Shown: piece after piece, positions 27,146-35,267 of the stretch
Layout of the letters: every line of letters begins with the position of its first letter
How positions within the stretch are numbered: the stretch's first letter is position 1
DNA from: Sphaerothrix gracilis
Lineage (GTDB): Bacteria > Cyanobacteriota > Cyanobacteriia > Phormidesmidales > Phormidesmidaceae
Assembly (NCBI RefSeq): GCF_030405905.1
Contig: NZ_JASATW010000010.1
Location: forward strand, 171,626 to 235,625
DNA: 64,000 nt
Reading direction: 5' to 3'
Notes under the pieces: model-generated
What the model saw: the letters and a program-made list of their open reading frames with translations, nothing else
Database searches by the model: none
Told to the model about the DNA's origin: nothing
Translations under genes and position numbers: made by a program

Positions 27146-27904
27146 ATGTATGACGATGACCTCACCACGCTAGATACCGACATCGATATCGATCTAGACA
27201 GCCCCCTGGATCGGATGGCCCCTGCTGGCGAAGAAGGGCCGCAGTATGATCCAGAGCAAATGCTGCCGCTACTGTCTTCCTCAGAAACACCGCAGCGAAT
27301 GCTGGCGGCCAGAGCCTTTTGTGAACTGCAGGATGAGCGGGCAATTCCTCAACTAATTAACCTGCTGAGCGATCCCTGTCCGCTGGTGCGGGTCAGCGCT
27401 GCCTACGCCCTAGGGCGCAACCCCAGCGCCACGGCGATCGCGTCTTTAATTCATCAGCTCAACCAGGACTGGAACGGCTATGTGCGCAAAGGCATCGTCT
27501 GGGCCTTAGGCAACTGCCATGATCCGCAGTCAATTGAGCCGCTGATTGCCGCCTTGAAAACCGATATTTCCGCTGTGCGTTTATGGGCCGCTAGCGCTCT
27601 AGCTCAGGCTGGAGATGTCGGTTATGACGCCGCTTTGAAGGCACTCCCCCCGCTGATTGAAGCCCTACGCCGCGATCCGGTGGCGGCTGTGCGCAGCAAC
27701 TGTGCCTGGACAATCGGGCAACTTTGCCGGGAGTTGCCATCAAACGTGGTCTATGCCACTGCCGTTGACGCCCTGATTGAGTCCTTTGCTGAAGAAGAGG
27801 AGCTAGGCGTCCGGGAAGATGCCCGTACCGCCCTGCTGAAGCTAGGAGACACGCGGGGTCTGCAGATTATTGAAGAGCTGGAGCAGGACGGCTGGTTTAG
27901 CTAA
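27146..27904 (+). CDS. HEAT-repeat protein
   Basis: A 252-residue protein. The first 45 residues are acidic and probably flexible (TLDTDIDIDLDSPLDR). About five HEAT repeats follow, visible as PLVRVSAAYALGRNP, GYVRKGIVWALGNC, SAVRLWAASALAQAG, AAVRSNCAWTIGQL and LGVREDARTALLKLG. Such proteins act as scaffolds or, in cyanobacteria, sometimes as bilin lyase-like or phycobilisome-associated factors. Nothing here shows bilin binding, so only the fold is assigned. The gene meets the DoxX gene head-on, the two stop codons being directly adjacent. Confidence 0.85.
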   Translation: MYDDDLTTLDTDIDIDLDSPLDRMAPAGEEGPQYDPEQMLPLLSSSETPQRMLAARAFCELQDERAIPQLINLLSDPCPLVRVSAAYALGRNPSATAIASLIHQLNQDWNGYVRKGIVWALGNCHDPQSIEPLIAALKTDISAVRLWAASALAQAGDVGYDAALKALPPLIEALRRDPVAAVRSNCAWTIGQLCRELPSNVVYATAVDALIESFAEEEELGVREDARTALLKLGDTRGLQIIEELEQDGWFS

Positions 27905-28288
27905 TTACACGGTCTCTGAACTGCCGGTCGAAGAATGATCCAGCGAGATGGGGCCGGGGCCATAAGCCACCACCATCAGCAAGCCACCGATGAGAGCCAC
28001 GTTTTTGAGGAACTCGGTCATTTCACTGAGGTGGAAGACCAGGGTAGCCGGAATTAAAAAGCCGATCAGCAGCCAAGCGCCAAGATGGGCCTTGAAGCCT
28101 AGTATCACGGACAGACTTCCTACAATGAGAACAATGACTGTCAGAATGGCTAAAAGCCCGGTGGCGGGGAGTCCCTGGGAGGCGATCGCCTGCTGGGTAC
28201 CTGAAAAATTAATCAGGTGATTGATCCCGGCTCTTAAGAACAGGGCAGCTAGCAGAATTCTGCCAATTAGAGCGGTATAAGACTTCAT
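27905..28288 (-). CDS. DoxX family membrane protein
   Basis: A 127-residue protein with four hydrophobic helices. It starts with IGRILLAALFLRAGINHL, which carries the usual Arg/Gly-rich DoxX beginning, and contains GLLAILTVIVLIVGSLSVI and LLIGFLIPATLVFH. DoxX-like proteins sit in the cytoplasmic membrane and are linked to redox or stress tolerance in several bacteria; no substrate can be read here. The length is typical. It is divergent from the MATE gene, with 112 bases between starts, so the two membrane-protein genes may share a control region. Confidence 0.87.
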   Translation of the reverse strand: MKSYTALIGRILLAALFLRAGINHLINFSGTQQAIASQGLPATGLLAILTVIVLIVGSLSVILGFKAHLGAWLLIGFLIPATLVFHLSEMTEFLKNVALIGGLLMVVAYGPGPISLDHSSTGSSETV

Positions 28289-28400
28289 AAAGCTTGTTTG
28301 AACACACAGATAGCTTAACAGGCCCTTATTGTAAAAGGTGTTGATGATAGCCTCCTGAGTCCGTAAATGAACTGCTCAGAAGTTCAAAAAAATTTACCGA

Positions 28401-29711
28401 ATGAAATTTCTGCGGCGCTTTAGTCAGCTTGCGATCGCCAATATTGTCTCTAACTTAATGGTGCCGCTAGCCGGTATTGTCGATACGGCCTTTTTGGGCC
28501 ACCTGCCTGAAATTCACTATCTAGCAGGGGTAGCCTTAGCAACCTTAATCTTCAACGTCATCTATTGGAGCTTTGGCTTTTTGCGCATGGGTACCACCGG
28601 CATGACGGCGCAGGCGGTGGGCAGAGGCGATCGCGCTGAAGTTCTGCTCATTGGCTGGCGTAATGCCGTGATTGCCTTGGGCTTGAGTTTGATTATTTTG
28701 AGTTTGCAGGTGCCTCTGCGGGCAGTCGGCTTTGCGCTGCTGAGCGGTACGCCAACGGTACAGGCGGCTGGCATAGATTTTTATAATGCTCGCATCTGGG
28801 GATCGCCAGCCGTGTTGCTGAACTATGTGCTGCTGGGCTGGTTTTTGGGGCGATCGCGGGGTCGCGCCGTGTTGCTGCTGTCGATGATCGCTAACTTTGG
28901 CAATGTTGGTTTGGACTACTGGTTTATTAACCGACTAGGCTGGGCTAGCGCCGGCGCAGGGTGGGCCACGGTCTTGAGTCAGTACGCCATGCTGCTGGTC
29001 GGGCTGGGGCTAGTGGCAACTGAAGTGACTAGGCGCGAACTCAGGGCGGTTTGGCCTCACCTCTGGCAGCCCCAAGCGTTGAAAGGGCTGTTTCTGCTCA
29101 ACCGGGATATTTTGATTCGTACGTTTGCCTTAGTGATCAGCTTTGCCCTGTTTACCAACTTCAGCTCCGTGCTGGGCGAAACAGTATTAGCAGTCAATAC
29201 GCTGCTGCTGCAGGTACTCACCTTATCGGCCTACTTTATTGACGGCATTGCCTTTGCCACTGAAACCTTTGCCGGAGAATTTTACGGCAAAGGCGATCGC
29301 CGTCAGCTCCGCGCTTTGGTTAGGCTAGCCGGAAGCATTAGCTTGGTGTTGGGGATTGGCTTTGCCTTAGTGTTTGCCCTATTTCCCCAAACCCTGTTTG
29401 GCGTCATGACCAATCACCTAGAAATCATCAGTCAAATTAGCCGCTATGTTTGGTGGCTGCTGCCCGTTTTGAGCTTCGGGGCGATCGCCTTTATGCTAGA
29501 CGGCTACTTTCTCGGTCTTACCGCCGGAACCGCCCTGCGCAATTCAACCTTGATTGCCTCAACTATTGGCTTTTTGCCGCTGGCCTGGCTGGCTCTATCC
29601 CTAGAAAATGTCCAGCTTCTCTGGCTAGCGCTGACCTGCTTCATGGCGACCCGGGCGATTACCCTAGCTTGGGGCGTCTCGCGCACATTATTGCCTGCAG
29701 AAAATTCTTAA
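28401..29711 (+). CDS. MATE family efflux transporter (DinF-like)
   Basis: A 436-residue protein with about twelve hydrophobic helices. It opens with LVPLAGIVDTAFLGHLPE, the family's first-helix signature, and has the mirrored second half (NTLLLQVLTLSAYFIDGIAF ATETFAGE). MATE proteins export drugs or metabolites in exchange for protons or sodium; the DinF subgroup is common in cyanobacteria. The substrate is unknown. Its last four bases overlap the 3' end of the Rieske gene on the other strand. Confidence 0.9.
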   Translation: MKFLRRFSQLAIANIVSNLMVPLAGIVDTAFLGHLPEIHYLAGVALATLIFNVIYWSFGFLRMGTTGMTAQAVGRGDRAEVLLIGWRNAVIALGLSLIILSLQVPLRAVGFALLSGTPTVQAAGIDFYNARIWGSPAVLLNYVLLGWFLGRSRGRAVLLLSMIANFGNVGLDYWFINRLGWASAGAGWATVLSQYAMLLVGLGLVATEVTRRELRAVWPHLWQPQALKGLFLLNRDILIRTFALVISFALFTNFSSVLGETVLAVNTLLLQVLTLSAYFIDGIAFATETFAGEFYGKGDRRQLRALVRLAGSISLVLGIGFALVFALFPQTLFGVMTNHLEIISQISRYVWWLLPVLSFGAIAFMLDGYFLGLTAGTALRNSTLIASTIGFLPLAWLALSLENVQLLWLALTCFMATRAITLAWGVSRTLLPAENS

Positions 29712-30751
29712 ACTTCAGCCGAAAAGGGCGTTTGAGGCATTTCAACCTCTGAGATAGGCTGAGTTTGGTAATAGAGCTGGGCCAGCTTACGGCGATTTTC
29801 CACCAGTACCCGGTCAAAGCGGCCTAGCTGCATCGCGCTAATATCAGGATTTTGATCAGCGAGATTTTCTAGCATTTGGCGATCGCGCTTCAGCTCGTAG
29901 TCCAGCAGAAAAGTCAGGACGGGTTTAACCAGGCTGAAAACTGGCTGACTAAAAATTCGAGTGGAATAAAAGAGCGTAAAAACCTGAGTGTTGTGGGCGT
30001 CAATAGGCGTCAGCAAGATAGCCAGTCGCCAGCGCTGCGGGTTACGCTCTCCGGTTGCCCGCTGCTTCCACCAGTGATCGTAAATGCCATAAACCGGCGA
30101 AAAGTAAGTCGTCCAATCATCAAAGAAAGTATCTCCGGCTCGAATATTGAGTCCTCTTTCAATCAGCCAGGGTAGGGGTCTTTGAATACCTTGGTTGCTG
30201 ACGCTGATTGAGGTAGCCCCGACTTGAATCTGGGTGGTGATAGCCTGGAGCTGCTCCAGCGAGTAGCCGAAAAAAGTATGGGTCGCTGGCGTATGCTCAA
30301 CCTCGCAGAAATTATCGAGCACCAGTTCTAGCGGCGCGGCAAAGTGGTGAGACAGGGCGCACACTGGCTCGTAGCCTGCCATATCAAATTCAGGAAATAG
30401 GCTATTGGCAGGCCGTCTCAGCCAAATGACCCCGTATTTTTCCGCTGTTTCAAAATGCTCAATCCGGGCTTTGAGCTGCGGCGTACTGGGGCTAGTCACC
30501 TGACCGTGGCAGTCATAGCGCCAGGCATGATAAGGACAGACAAGCTCGTCTGTTTCCACCCGTCCCAGGCTCAGCCGCATGCCTCGGTGGCAGCAGCGAT
30601 CGACTAAAGCCGAAATTTTTCCGGCCTGAGTCCGAAACAGCACTAGCTCTTTGCCCAAAATTTTCAGCCCAACGGGCCGATGGCCCAAATCTTTACTGAG
30701 CAGGACGGGGTGCCAGTGATTGAGCACAGGTTCTAGGCTATTGTGAGTCAT
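29708..30751 (-). CDS. Rieske non-heme iron oxygenase
   Basis: A 347-residue oxygenase. The N-terminal Rieske [2Fe-2S] motifs are C53-x-H55 in RCCHRGMRL and C72-P-Y-H75 in CPYHAWRYDCHG. The catalytic mononuclear iron site is DNFCEVEHTPATHTFF, with H153 and H158. The overall form resembles the PaO/Ptc52/choline-oxygenase-like group rather than multi-subunit dioxygenases. A reductase partner is not encoded nearby. The substrate is unknown; chlorophyll-derived, sterol or quaternary-amine substrates all occur in related enzymes. Its start overlaps the stop of the PD-(D/E)XK gene as ATGA, implying coupled translation. Confidence 0.87.
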   Translation of the reverse strand: MTHNSLEPVLNHWHPVLLSKDLGHRPVGLKILGKELVLFRTQAGKISALVDRCCHRGMRLSLGRVETDELVCPYHAWRYDCHGQVTSPSTPQLKARIEHFETAEKYGVIWLRRPANSLFPEFDMAGYEPVCALSHHFAAPLELVLDNFCEVEHTPATHTFFGYSLEQLQAITTQIQVGATSISVSNQGIQRPLPWLIERGLNIRAGDTFFDDWTTYFSPVYGIYDHWWKQRATGERNPQRWRLAILLTPIDAHNTQVFTLFYSTRIFSQPVFSLVKPVLTFLLDYELKRDRQMLENLADQNPDISAMQLGRFDRVLVENRRKLAQLYYQTQPISEVEMPQTPFSAEV

Positions 30752-31428
30752 GAGGCGCTATCCTGATTTGGCATAACACATTGCCCCATTTTCTTGAGAA
30801 TACGCAGGGCTGTTTCCAGTTCAGAAACCAGCGTGTAAAGAGAGAACACTCGCGACAGGGCATATTGCGGCGTTGGCTGATTGACTAGCTTGATGAACAG
30901 AATGTCATCTCCATTCGTTAGGCAGCCAAACAGAAATGTGGCAGGCTTTTTCGGACTCGCCAGCAGGTAAGCCAATACCTGAGGCAGGGCGGATCGCAGC
31001 GAAATTATTGTTTTCTTGGATTCCAGCACCAGTGCCCAAACCTGATCTTGCAGAGTCAAGATATCGAGCCGTCCTCTAAGCATTTCTTCGTCATCGCTAA
31101 CCGCTAGTTCCATTGAAGTTTCTGCCTGCATCCGAAAAGGCGGATCGTAAAAATCAGCCGCTTCCAGCAGCGGAGAAGCTGCCAGCAGCATAACCGCCCC
31201 TTCTAATAAGTTACCTGTAGCCCGATGGTAAGTCAGACGACGCCAAAGAGTAGCGATCGCCACCTTATCGGCCTCCGTCAAGGCTGGTAGATCGCTCTGC
31301 CATTCCTGAAAAAATTCAGGATCTAAACATCGTTGCAGTCCGAACTTGGTTTCTAGCTCAGATAGGCTTTTGATTGCTTCTGTGACGGCGACAACTCGCA
31401 CCATATCCAAGACTTCCTGGCGACTCAA
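30748..31428 (-). CDS. PD-(D/E)XK nuclease-like protein
   Basis: A 226-residue protein. The middle contains RGRLDILTL (D122), then ALVLESKKTI with E136-x-K138, the metal-binding arrangement of the PD-(D/E)XK nuclease fold. The next helix (SALPQVLAYLLASPKKPA) fits the fold too. Homologues are often called restriction-endonuclease-like or HsdR_N-like, but no methylase, helicase or specificity subunit is near, so a restriction role is not supported. The N-terminal 90 residues are helical. It is cotranscribed with, and overlaps by four bases, the Rieske oxygenase gene downstream, an odd pairing. Confidence 0.75.
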   Translation of the reverse strand: MSRQEVLDMVRVVAVTEAIKSLSELETKFGLQRCLDPEFFQEWQSDLPALTEADKVAIATLWRRLTYHRATGNLLEGAVMLLAASPLLEAADFYDPPFRMQAETSMELAVSDDEEMLRGRLDILTLQDQVWALVLESKKTIISLRSALPQVLAYLLASPKKPATFLFGCLTNGDDILFIKLVNQPTPQYALSRVFSLYTLVSELETALRILKKMGQCVMPNQDSAS

Positions 31429-31465
31429 CCTTTATCTTAGGCAAAAGATCTGCTGGCTTCGACTT

Positions 31466-32773
31466 TCAAAAAATGAAAATTAGCTTCAGCGTCCAGTCGG
31501 TTTCGTGCCGCTCAATTTGAATCTGACGAATAAATTCGCGTAGATAAAAGCGACGCTCCGATTCGGTCAGGTCTAACCAAAACTGCGGAATTGAGACGGT
31601 TTGCACAGTTTCAGCCAGATTAACCGGGGGCATCTGGGCCAGCTTTTGCTGCATTTCAGCCATTTCAGTGCGCAGCTTATAGGCTCTCAAATCAGCCGTT
31701 TCAGTGTCTAAAATGCCGGAGTCAACTAGGTCAGGGAGCTGCTGTAGGACAGACTCTTTGGCCTGCATTTGCGCTGCGATCGCCCCCTTAATGCCCGCGA
31801 CAGGGGGCCCCTGCAGGGCAGCGATCGCCTGGGGCAGTTCCGTACAGATGGCCTGGATAGTTTGCTCTAGCACTTGCTCATAGGCGATCGCTTTGCACTT
31901 GGGACGCTGCGGGCAGGCTATGGGCGTCAGATAGAGATATTCACCTGCTCGCCGAGGCCGGGTGACTCGCGTTACTTTGAGAGCTGACTGACAGGTTGCA
32001 CAAGTGACGAGGCCCGCTAGCGATCGCGGCGCGCTGGCGGTACGGGGCGGCAGGCTGCGGTTGCGGCGCAGCAGACGATCGATCTGAGCTGCTTCTTCCC
32101 GGCTGATAATGGCGGCGTGGGTATTGGGCACAATCTGCTGGCCCTGATACTGCAAATCACCGCGATAGACCGGGCTGGTGAGCCAGCGTCGCCCGGTAGA
32201 AACCGAGATTTTCTTACCGTACTTTTTCTCTAGATAGCGGACTGCCCCCCGCAGCGAACCAAACAGCAGAAATCGCTCAACAAAGTCTTGTACTACCGGA
32301 GCTGTAGCGCGATCGAGACTATAGCGCTCTTTGCTGCGGCGATAGCCATAGGGGGCCTTGCCTGGCGGCGGCAGCGCCTTGATGCGGTTGCGGGCATGGC
32401 CCTGCTGAATCCGATGACTCTGCTGCGCCGCTTGGACCTGGTCCAAAAGTGACCATAATGCGGCAACGGCCTGATTTTTGCCGCTGCAGTAGTCCTGTTC
32501 TGTGGCCATCACCGTGACCCCCAGCGCTTCAAGCTGCTGCAGGCGATCGCCCATAGCGGCTATGGAATCTCCTAGCGCTTCGAGCCGCTGTATGAGCAGA
32601 TAATCAGGTGGATCTGCGGTGCAATCAGCAATGAGCTGCTTTAGTTGGGGGCGTTTGCTAATAGTTGCAGCGCCCACGTCGTGATAAATCCGATCAACTT
32701 CCCAACCCCAAACTGCCTCGCCTGCCGCTGGACTTATTAGCGGGTTACTGTAGAGATAGGCGTAGACTTTCAC
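31466..32773 (-). CDS. XisF-like large serine recombinase family protein, catalytic residues atypical
   Basis: A 435-residue protein laid out like large serine recombinases: an N-terminal resolvase-like part (about 1-130), a recombinase domain (KAPYGYRRSKERYSL, then GRRWLTSPVYRGDLQYQGQ), a zinc ribbon (LVTCATCQSAL plus CPQRPKC) and a coiled-coil end. It resembles the cyanobacterial XisF group, which excises developmental DNA elements. In the resolvase part, the segment RLEALGDS stands where active enzymes have RLxRLGRS, so two catalytic Arg are replaced (A66, D69), and the N-terminal YAYLYS lacks the usual Arg. It may be inactive or use another arrangement. No attachment sites or excisable element were seen. 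Confidence 0.75.
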   Translation of the reverse strand: MKVYAYLYSNPLISPAAGEAVWGWEVDRIYHDVGAATISKRPQLKQLIADCTADPPDYLLIQRLEALGDSIAAMGDRLQQLEALGVTVMATEQDYCSGKNQAVAALWSLLDQVQAAQQSHRIQQGHARNRIKALPPPGKAPYGYRRSKERYSLDRATAPVVQDFVERFLLFGSLRGAVRYLEKKYGKKISVSTGRRWLTSPVYRGDLQYQGQQIVPNTHAAIISREEAAQIDRLLRRNRSLPPRTASAPRSLAGLVTCATCQSALKVTRVTRPRRAGEYLYLTPIACPQRPKCKAIAYEQVLEQTIQAICTELPQAIAALQGPPVAGIKGAIAAQMQAKESVLQQLPDLVDSGILDTETADLRAYKLRTEMAEMQQKLAQMPPVNLAETVQTVSIPQFWLDLTESERRFYLREFIRQIQIERHETDWTLKLIFIF

Positions 32774-32778
32774 GCTGA

Positions 32779-33123
32779 CTAAAAGTTTTCTTTGAGTGCC
32801 TCACGCAGGACAATGGCAGCATCCTCGTCATCACTGGACACAATCAGCATGACGGTAACTTCTTCAACGGCTTCTACGTTTTCTAAGCAGATAAACAGCG
32901 CCGTTGCGGTTTCGGTACGCCCGGAAACGCTGTTGCCGTCAGCCACGATGCCAGCCAATTCGGTTTCAGCTAAGGCCGCTTCTGAACGGACCAGGCACTG
33001 GGTAAGGTCAGTTGTTAGCGATCGCCAAGAGTAGTAAATACCGGGAGCCTGCGCCTGCACTGGTGTCGCCAGCGCGATCGCGCCCAAACTGACAAATCCC
33101 TTGACGAAAGTTTTCAACTTCAT
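32779..33123 (-). CDS. Small secreted two-Cys protein
   Basis: About 114 residues starting at the ATG at 33123 (MKLKTFVKGF); an in-frame start at 33144 is possible but would lengthen the signal peptide oddly. The signal peptide ends near TPVQAQA. The mature part has two Cys, in DLTQCLVRSE and LFICLENVE, and ends VMLIVSSDDEDAAIVLREAL. The layout matches the small secreted protein at 61652-61996, so the two are probably paralogues of one uncharacterised family. It is periplasmic or extracellular. The gene lies six bases upstream of the recombinase gene and is divergent from the LprI-type lipoprotein gene. Confidence 0.7.
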   Translation of the reverse strand: MKLKTFVKGFVSLGAIALATPVQAQAPGIYYSWRSLTTDLTQCLVRSEAALAETELAGIVADGNSVSGRTETATALFICLENVEAVEEVTVMLIVSSDDEDAAIVLREALKENF

Positions 33124-33207
33124 AAACTTTTCCGACTTCCCCATGATCGACTCAGCTACTTTGGCTAATCCCTAACTTAATTAAGTGCTGAAGACCGCCG
33201 CTATCCA

Positions 33208-33273
33208 CCTATTGTTTCATATCCGTAGAAATAAGCACCGATTTAAACTGGCGATCTATGCTGAAACAATAGG
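33208..33273. promoter_or_regulatory. 12-bp perfect inverted repeat between divergent secreted-protein genes
   Basis: CCTATTGTTTCA at 33208-33219 and its exact complement TGAAACAATAGG at 33262-33273 flank 42 bases. The pair sits between the starts of the small secreted protein (33123) and the LprI-type lipoprotein (33295). The right arm ends 21 bases before the lipoprotein ATG, so it could be a regulator-binding dyad for either gene or a stem in the lipoprotein leader. Confidence 0.5.
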
Positions 33274-33294
33274 CTTCACTGAATAATTCAGCTC

Positions 33295-34080
33295 ATGTTG
33301 TTCCCTCATTTTAAGCGTTCTCGTCTTGTTGCCTTAGGACTGCTCGTGGCTCTTGTCACTGGCTGCGGCCCTCAGGTGAGCGATTCTGACGAAGCTCGCG
33401 TTCCACCTGTGGCAGATGACGCGCCAGAAGTATCTGAGCCTCAACCTGGGGGATCCGCTCAGGCTCCTGCAGATTCCGGCTCTAAAGCGCCTGCTTCAGA
33501 TCCGTCCATAGCAGTTCCCAACAGCCCATCGAATGCAGCTCCCAACCTGCCTGACACGGACTGTGAGAGTCCTGAAACCCAGCTAGAGATGAATCAGTGT
33601 GCCAAAGCCTGGTATAGCCAAGAAGATGCCAAGCTCAACCAGGTTTACAATCAGGTCAAATCAGGCCTGAGCAGCAGCCGACAGGCGCAGCTAACCGATG
33701 CGGAGCTGGCCTGGATTGATTTTCGCGATGCCAACTGTGAATTTGAAGCTAATCAGTATGAGGGCGGCTCTATACAGCCCACTATCTACTATGGCTGCTT
33801 AGCTCAGGTAACGGCAAATCGTACGGCTGAGCTGCAAGATGCGGCTACGGCTAGCCTCAGCTACGCGGCGGCTGATCAGCGCCTCAATCAGGTCTATCAG
33901 GACTTTAAAGATAGCCTGACCGCATCTGGTAAATCTTCGCTAACGACAGCACAGCTAGCCTGGCTGGACTACCGAGATGCTAACTGTGCTTATGAAGCTA
34001 ATACCCAGAACTGTTTGGCCCGTGTCACCCTAGAGCGGACAAATCAGCTAGAGGAACAAGCGGCAGAGCGATCGCTCTGA
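33295..34080 (+). CDS. Lipoprotein with two LprI-like (DUF1311) domains
   Basis: A 261-residue lipoprotein. The signal peptide ends in the lipobox LVTGC with the lipidated Cys24. A Pro/Ala/Ser-rich spacer (about 25-88) follows, then two LprI-type repeats: NQCAKAWYSQEDAKLNQVYN with AWIDFRDANCEFEA, and YAAADQRLNQVYQDFK with AWLDYRDANCAYEA. Six Cys outside the lipobox could form three disulfides. LprI domains in other bacteria inhibit lysozyme or bind envelope components, so a protective role at the envelope is plausible. The gene converges on the rhodopsin gene, stops 17 bases apart. Confidence 0.85.
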   Translation: MLFPHFKRSRLVALGLLVALVTGCGPQVSDSDEARVPPVADDAPEVSEPQPGGSAQAPADSGSKAPASDPSIAVPNSPSNAAPNLPDTDCESPETQLEMNQCAKAWYSQEDAKLNQVYNQVKSGLSSSRQAQLTDAELAWIDFRDANCEFEANQYEGGSIQPTIYYGCLAQVTANRTAELQDAATASLSYAAADQRLNQVYQDFKDSLTASGKSSLTTAQLAWLDYRDANCAYEANTQNCLARVTLERTNQLEEQAAERSL

Positions 34081-34097
34081 CAGTTCAGGTTGATTAC

Positions 34098-35051
34098 CTA
34101 CCGATAAGGCTCAGCCTGATGCTCTTGGGGGTGTACGCTAACCGTATTGCCGTTACCATTGCTTCCCGGTATCACATCCAAAGCAGGCTTATATCCTGCC
34201 TCGACGCTGAGAATCTGAGCCACTCTGGTTAGCAGCACACCATAGATCACTTTGGAGAAAATATCCGCCATCGTATACAAAAACTGGCGTGTCACCGCAG
34301 CCCAAGCCCCCCAATCTGGGAATAGCTGAAACCCTAAGGGAACCAAATAGGCCAGCGGATATAGCGTCCACGAAATCAGCAACAGCCACCAGATTCGCCC
34401 CATGATGTTGTAAGCCTGCCGCGGCATTCCTTCCCGCGAGCGGAACACCAAATTGCCTACTGTATAGAGAATATAGATATAAAAGACAGTGCTAATCGCG
34501 CCCCAAAGCATAAACCAGGGAATACTGGTCATCTGAAAAAACTGACCAATATATCCGGTATAAATCATCAGCAAACCTGCCGCAATGAAGCGGTTACGGG
34601 TATTACGAAAGCGAGCTGGAGTAACGTTGATAACGACTAACATCTGCGTCAGCAGACAGGGTACATCAATTGACCAGTTGAGGTAGCGAAAGCCGTTGGA
34701 AAAAGTGCTGTCGGCTAAACGGTAGACCTGCCCATCAAATCGAAACGCAGCTTCCCAGCCCTGGAGCTGACGGAACAAAATCAAAAAAGCCGAAACCATG
34801 ACGATGGCTGATAGCACCGAGGAGGGCTGATACTTAGGAGCCGACCGCCTCATGGTCGTAATAAAATAAACGAAGCCGACCGCCATCGTGCCGACCCCCA
34901 GGGTCAGAAAATGAGAAATTAAATCGTGCTGAAGCGGTGTGTAAATCAGAAAGTTTTCTAGATTAAGCCCCTGTGGAACAACTGATTCTTGGCCGATTAA
35001 AGTAGGTTGCCAGTTCAAAGCATGGCTAATGATAGCTTGAGTGTTAAACAC
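34098..35051 (-). CDS. Microbial rhodopsin with NDQ motif (sodium-pump type)
   Basis: A 317-residue seven-helix retinal protein. Helix C reads FRYLNWSIDVPCLLTQ, giving R122, N125, D129 and Q136. This N-D-Q set at the bacteriorhodopsin 85/89/96 positions is the signature of light-driven sodium pumps such as KR2 (N112, D116, Q123). Helix G has RQFLYTMADIFSKVIYG, with the Schiff-base Lys K267 and D263, the KR2 spacing. The tail after about residue 285 is hydrophilic. Translation starts at a GTG, with GGAG 14 bases upstream. It is divergent from a sensor kinase across 616 bases. No retinal-forming oxygenase is in the window. No HIP1 site occurs in the gene. Confidence 0.93.
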   Translation of the reverse strand: MFNTQAIISHALNWQPTLIGQESVVPQGLNLENFLIYTPLQHDLISHFLTLGVGTMAVGFVYFITTMRRSAPKYQPSSVLSAIVMVSAFLILFRQLQGWEAAFRFDGQVYRLADSTFSNGFRYLNWSIDVPCLLTQMLVVINVTPARFRNTRNRFIAAGLLMIYTGYIGQFFQMTSIPWFMLWGAISTVFYIYILYTVGNLVFRSREGMPRQAYNIMGRIWWLLLISWTLYPLAYLVPLGFQLFPDWGAWAAVTRQFLYTMADIFSKVIYGVLLTRVAQILSVEAGYKPALDVIPGSNGNGNTVSVHPQEHQAEPYR

Positions 35052-35146
35052 CGTGCTGTCGTCTCCATCGTATAACTGCTAAGGAAAAACTTAAAAGACC
35101 GTTCAGGCGTTGCTTAGCAACTGCTATCCACAGAAAAAATCTGAAC

Positions 35147-35267
35147 TAATACCAATTCTTGGTTTTACAGCTACAGATCAGACCCCTCCCAACCTCCCCT
35201 TGTCAAGCGGAGGTGCCGCAAGCGGTGGGTTGCCGATATGTAGGGCTAGTTCACAGAACTGGTATAA
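35147..35267. repeat. Possible MITE-like element with imperfect terminal inverted repeats
   Basis: About 120 bases bounded by TAATACCAATTCT (35147-35159) and AGAACTGGTATAA (35255-35267), which are near-perfect complements (core ATACCAATTCT / AGAACTGGTAT, one mismatch). Ends of this ACCAATTC/GAATTGGT type are common in small non-coding mobile repeats of cyanobacteria. The inside is C-rich (CCCCTCCCAACCTCCCC) with no convincing frame. It lies between the rhodopsin start and the divergent kinase. No clear target duplication was seen. Confidence 0.45.

Noticed and set aside
30748..31428. A restriction-modification system
   Set aside because: Only a PD-(D/E)XK-like protein is present; no methylase, helicase or specificity gene is near.
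31466..32773. The recombinase as part of an active excisable element
   Set aside because: No attachment-site direct repeats or interrupted gene could be found nearby, and the catalytic residues look altered.
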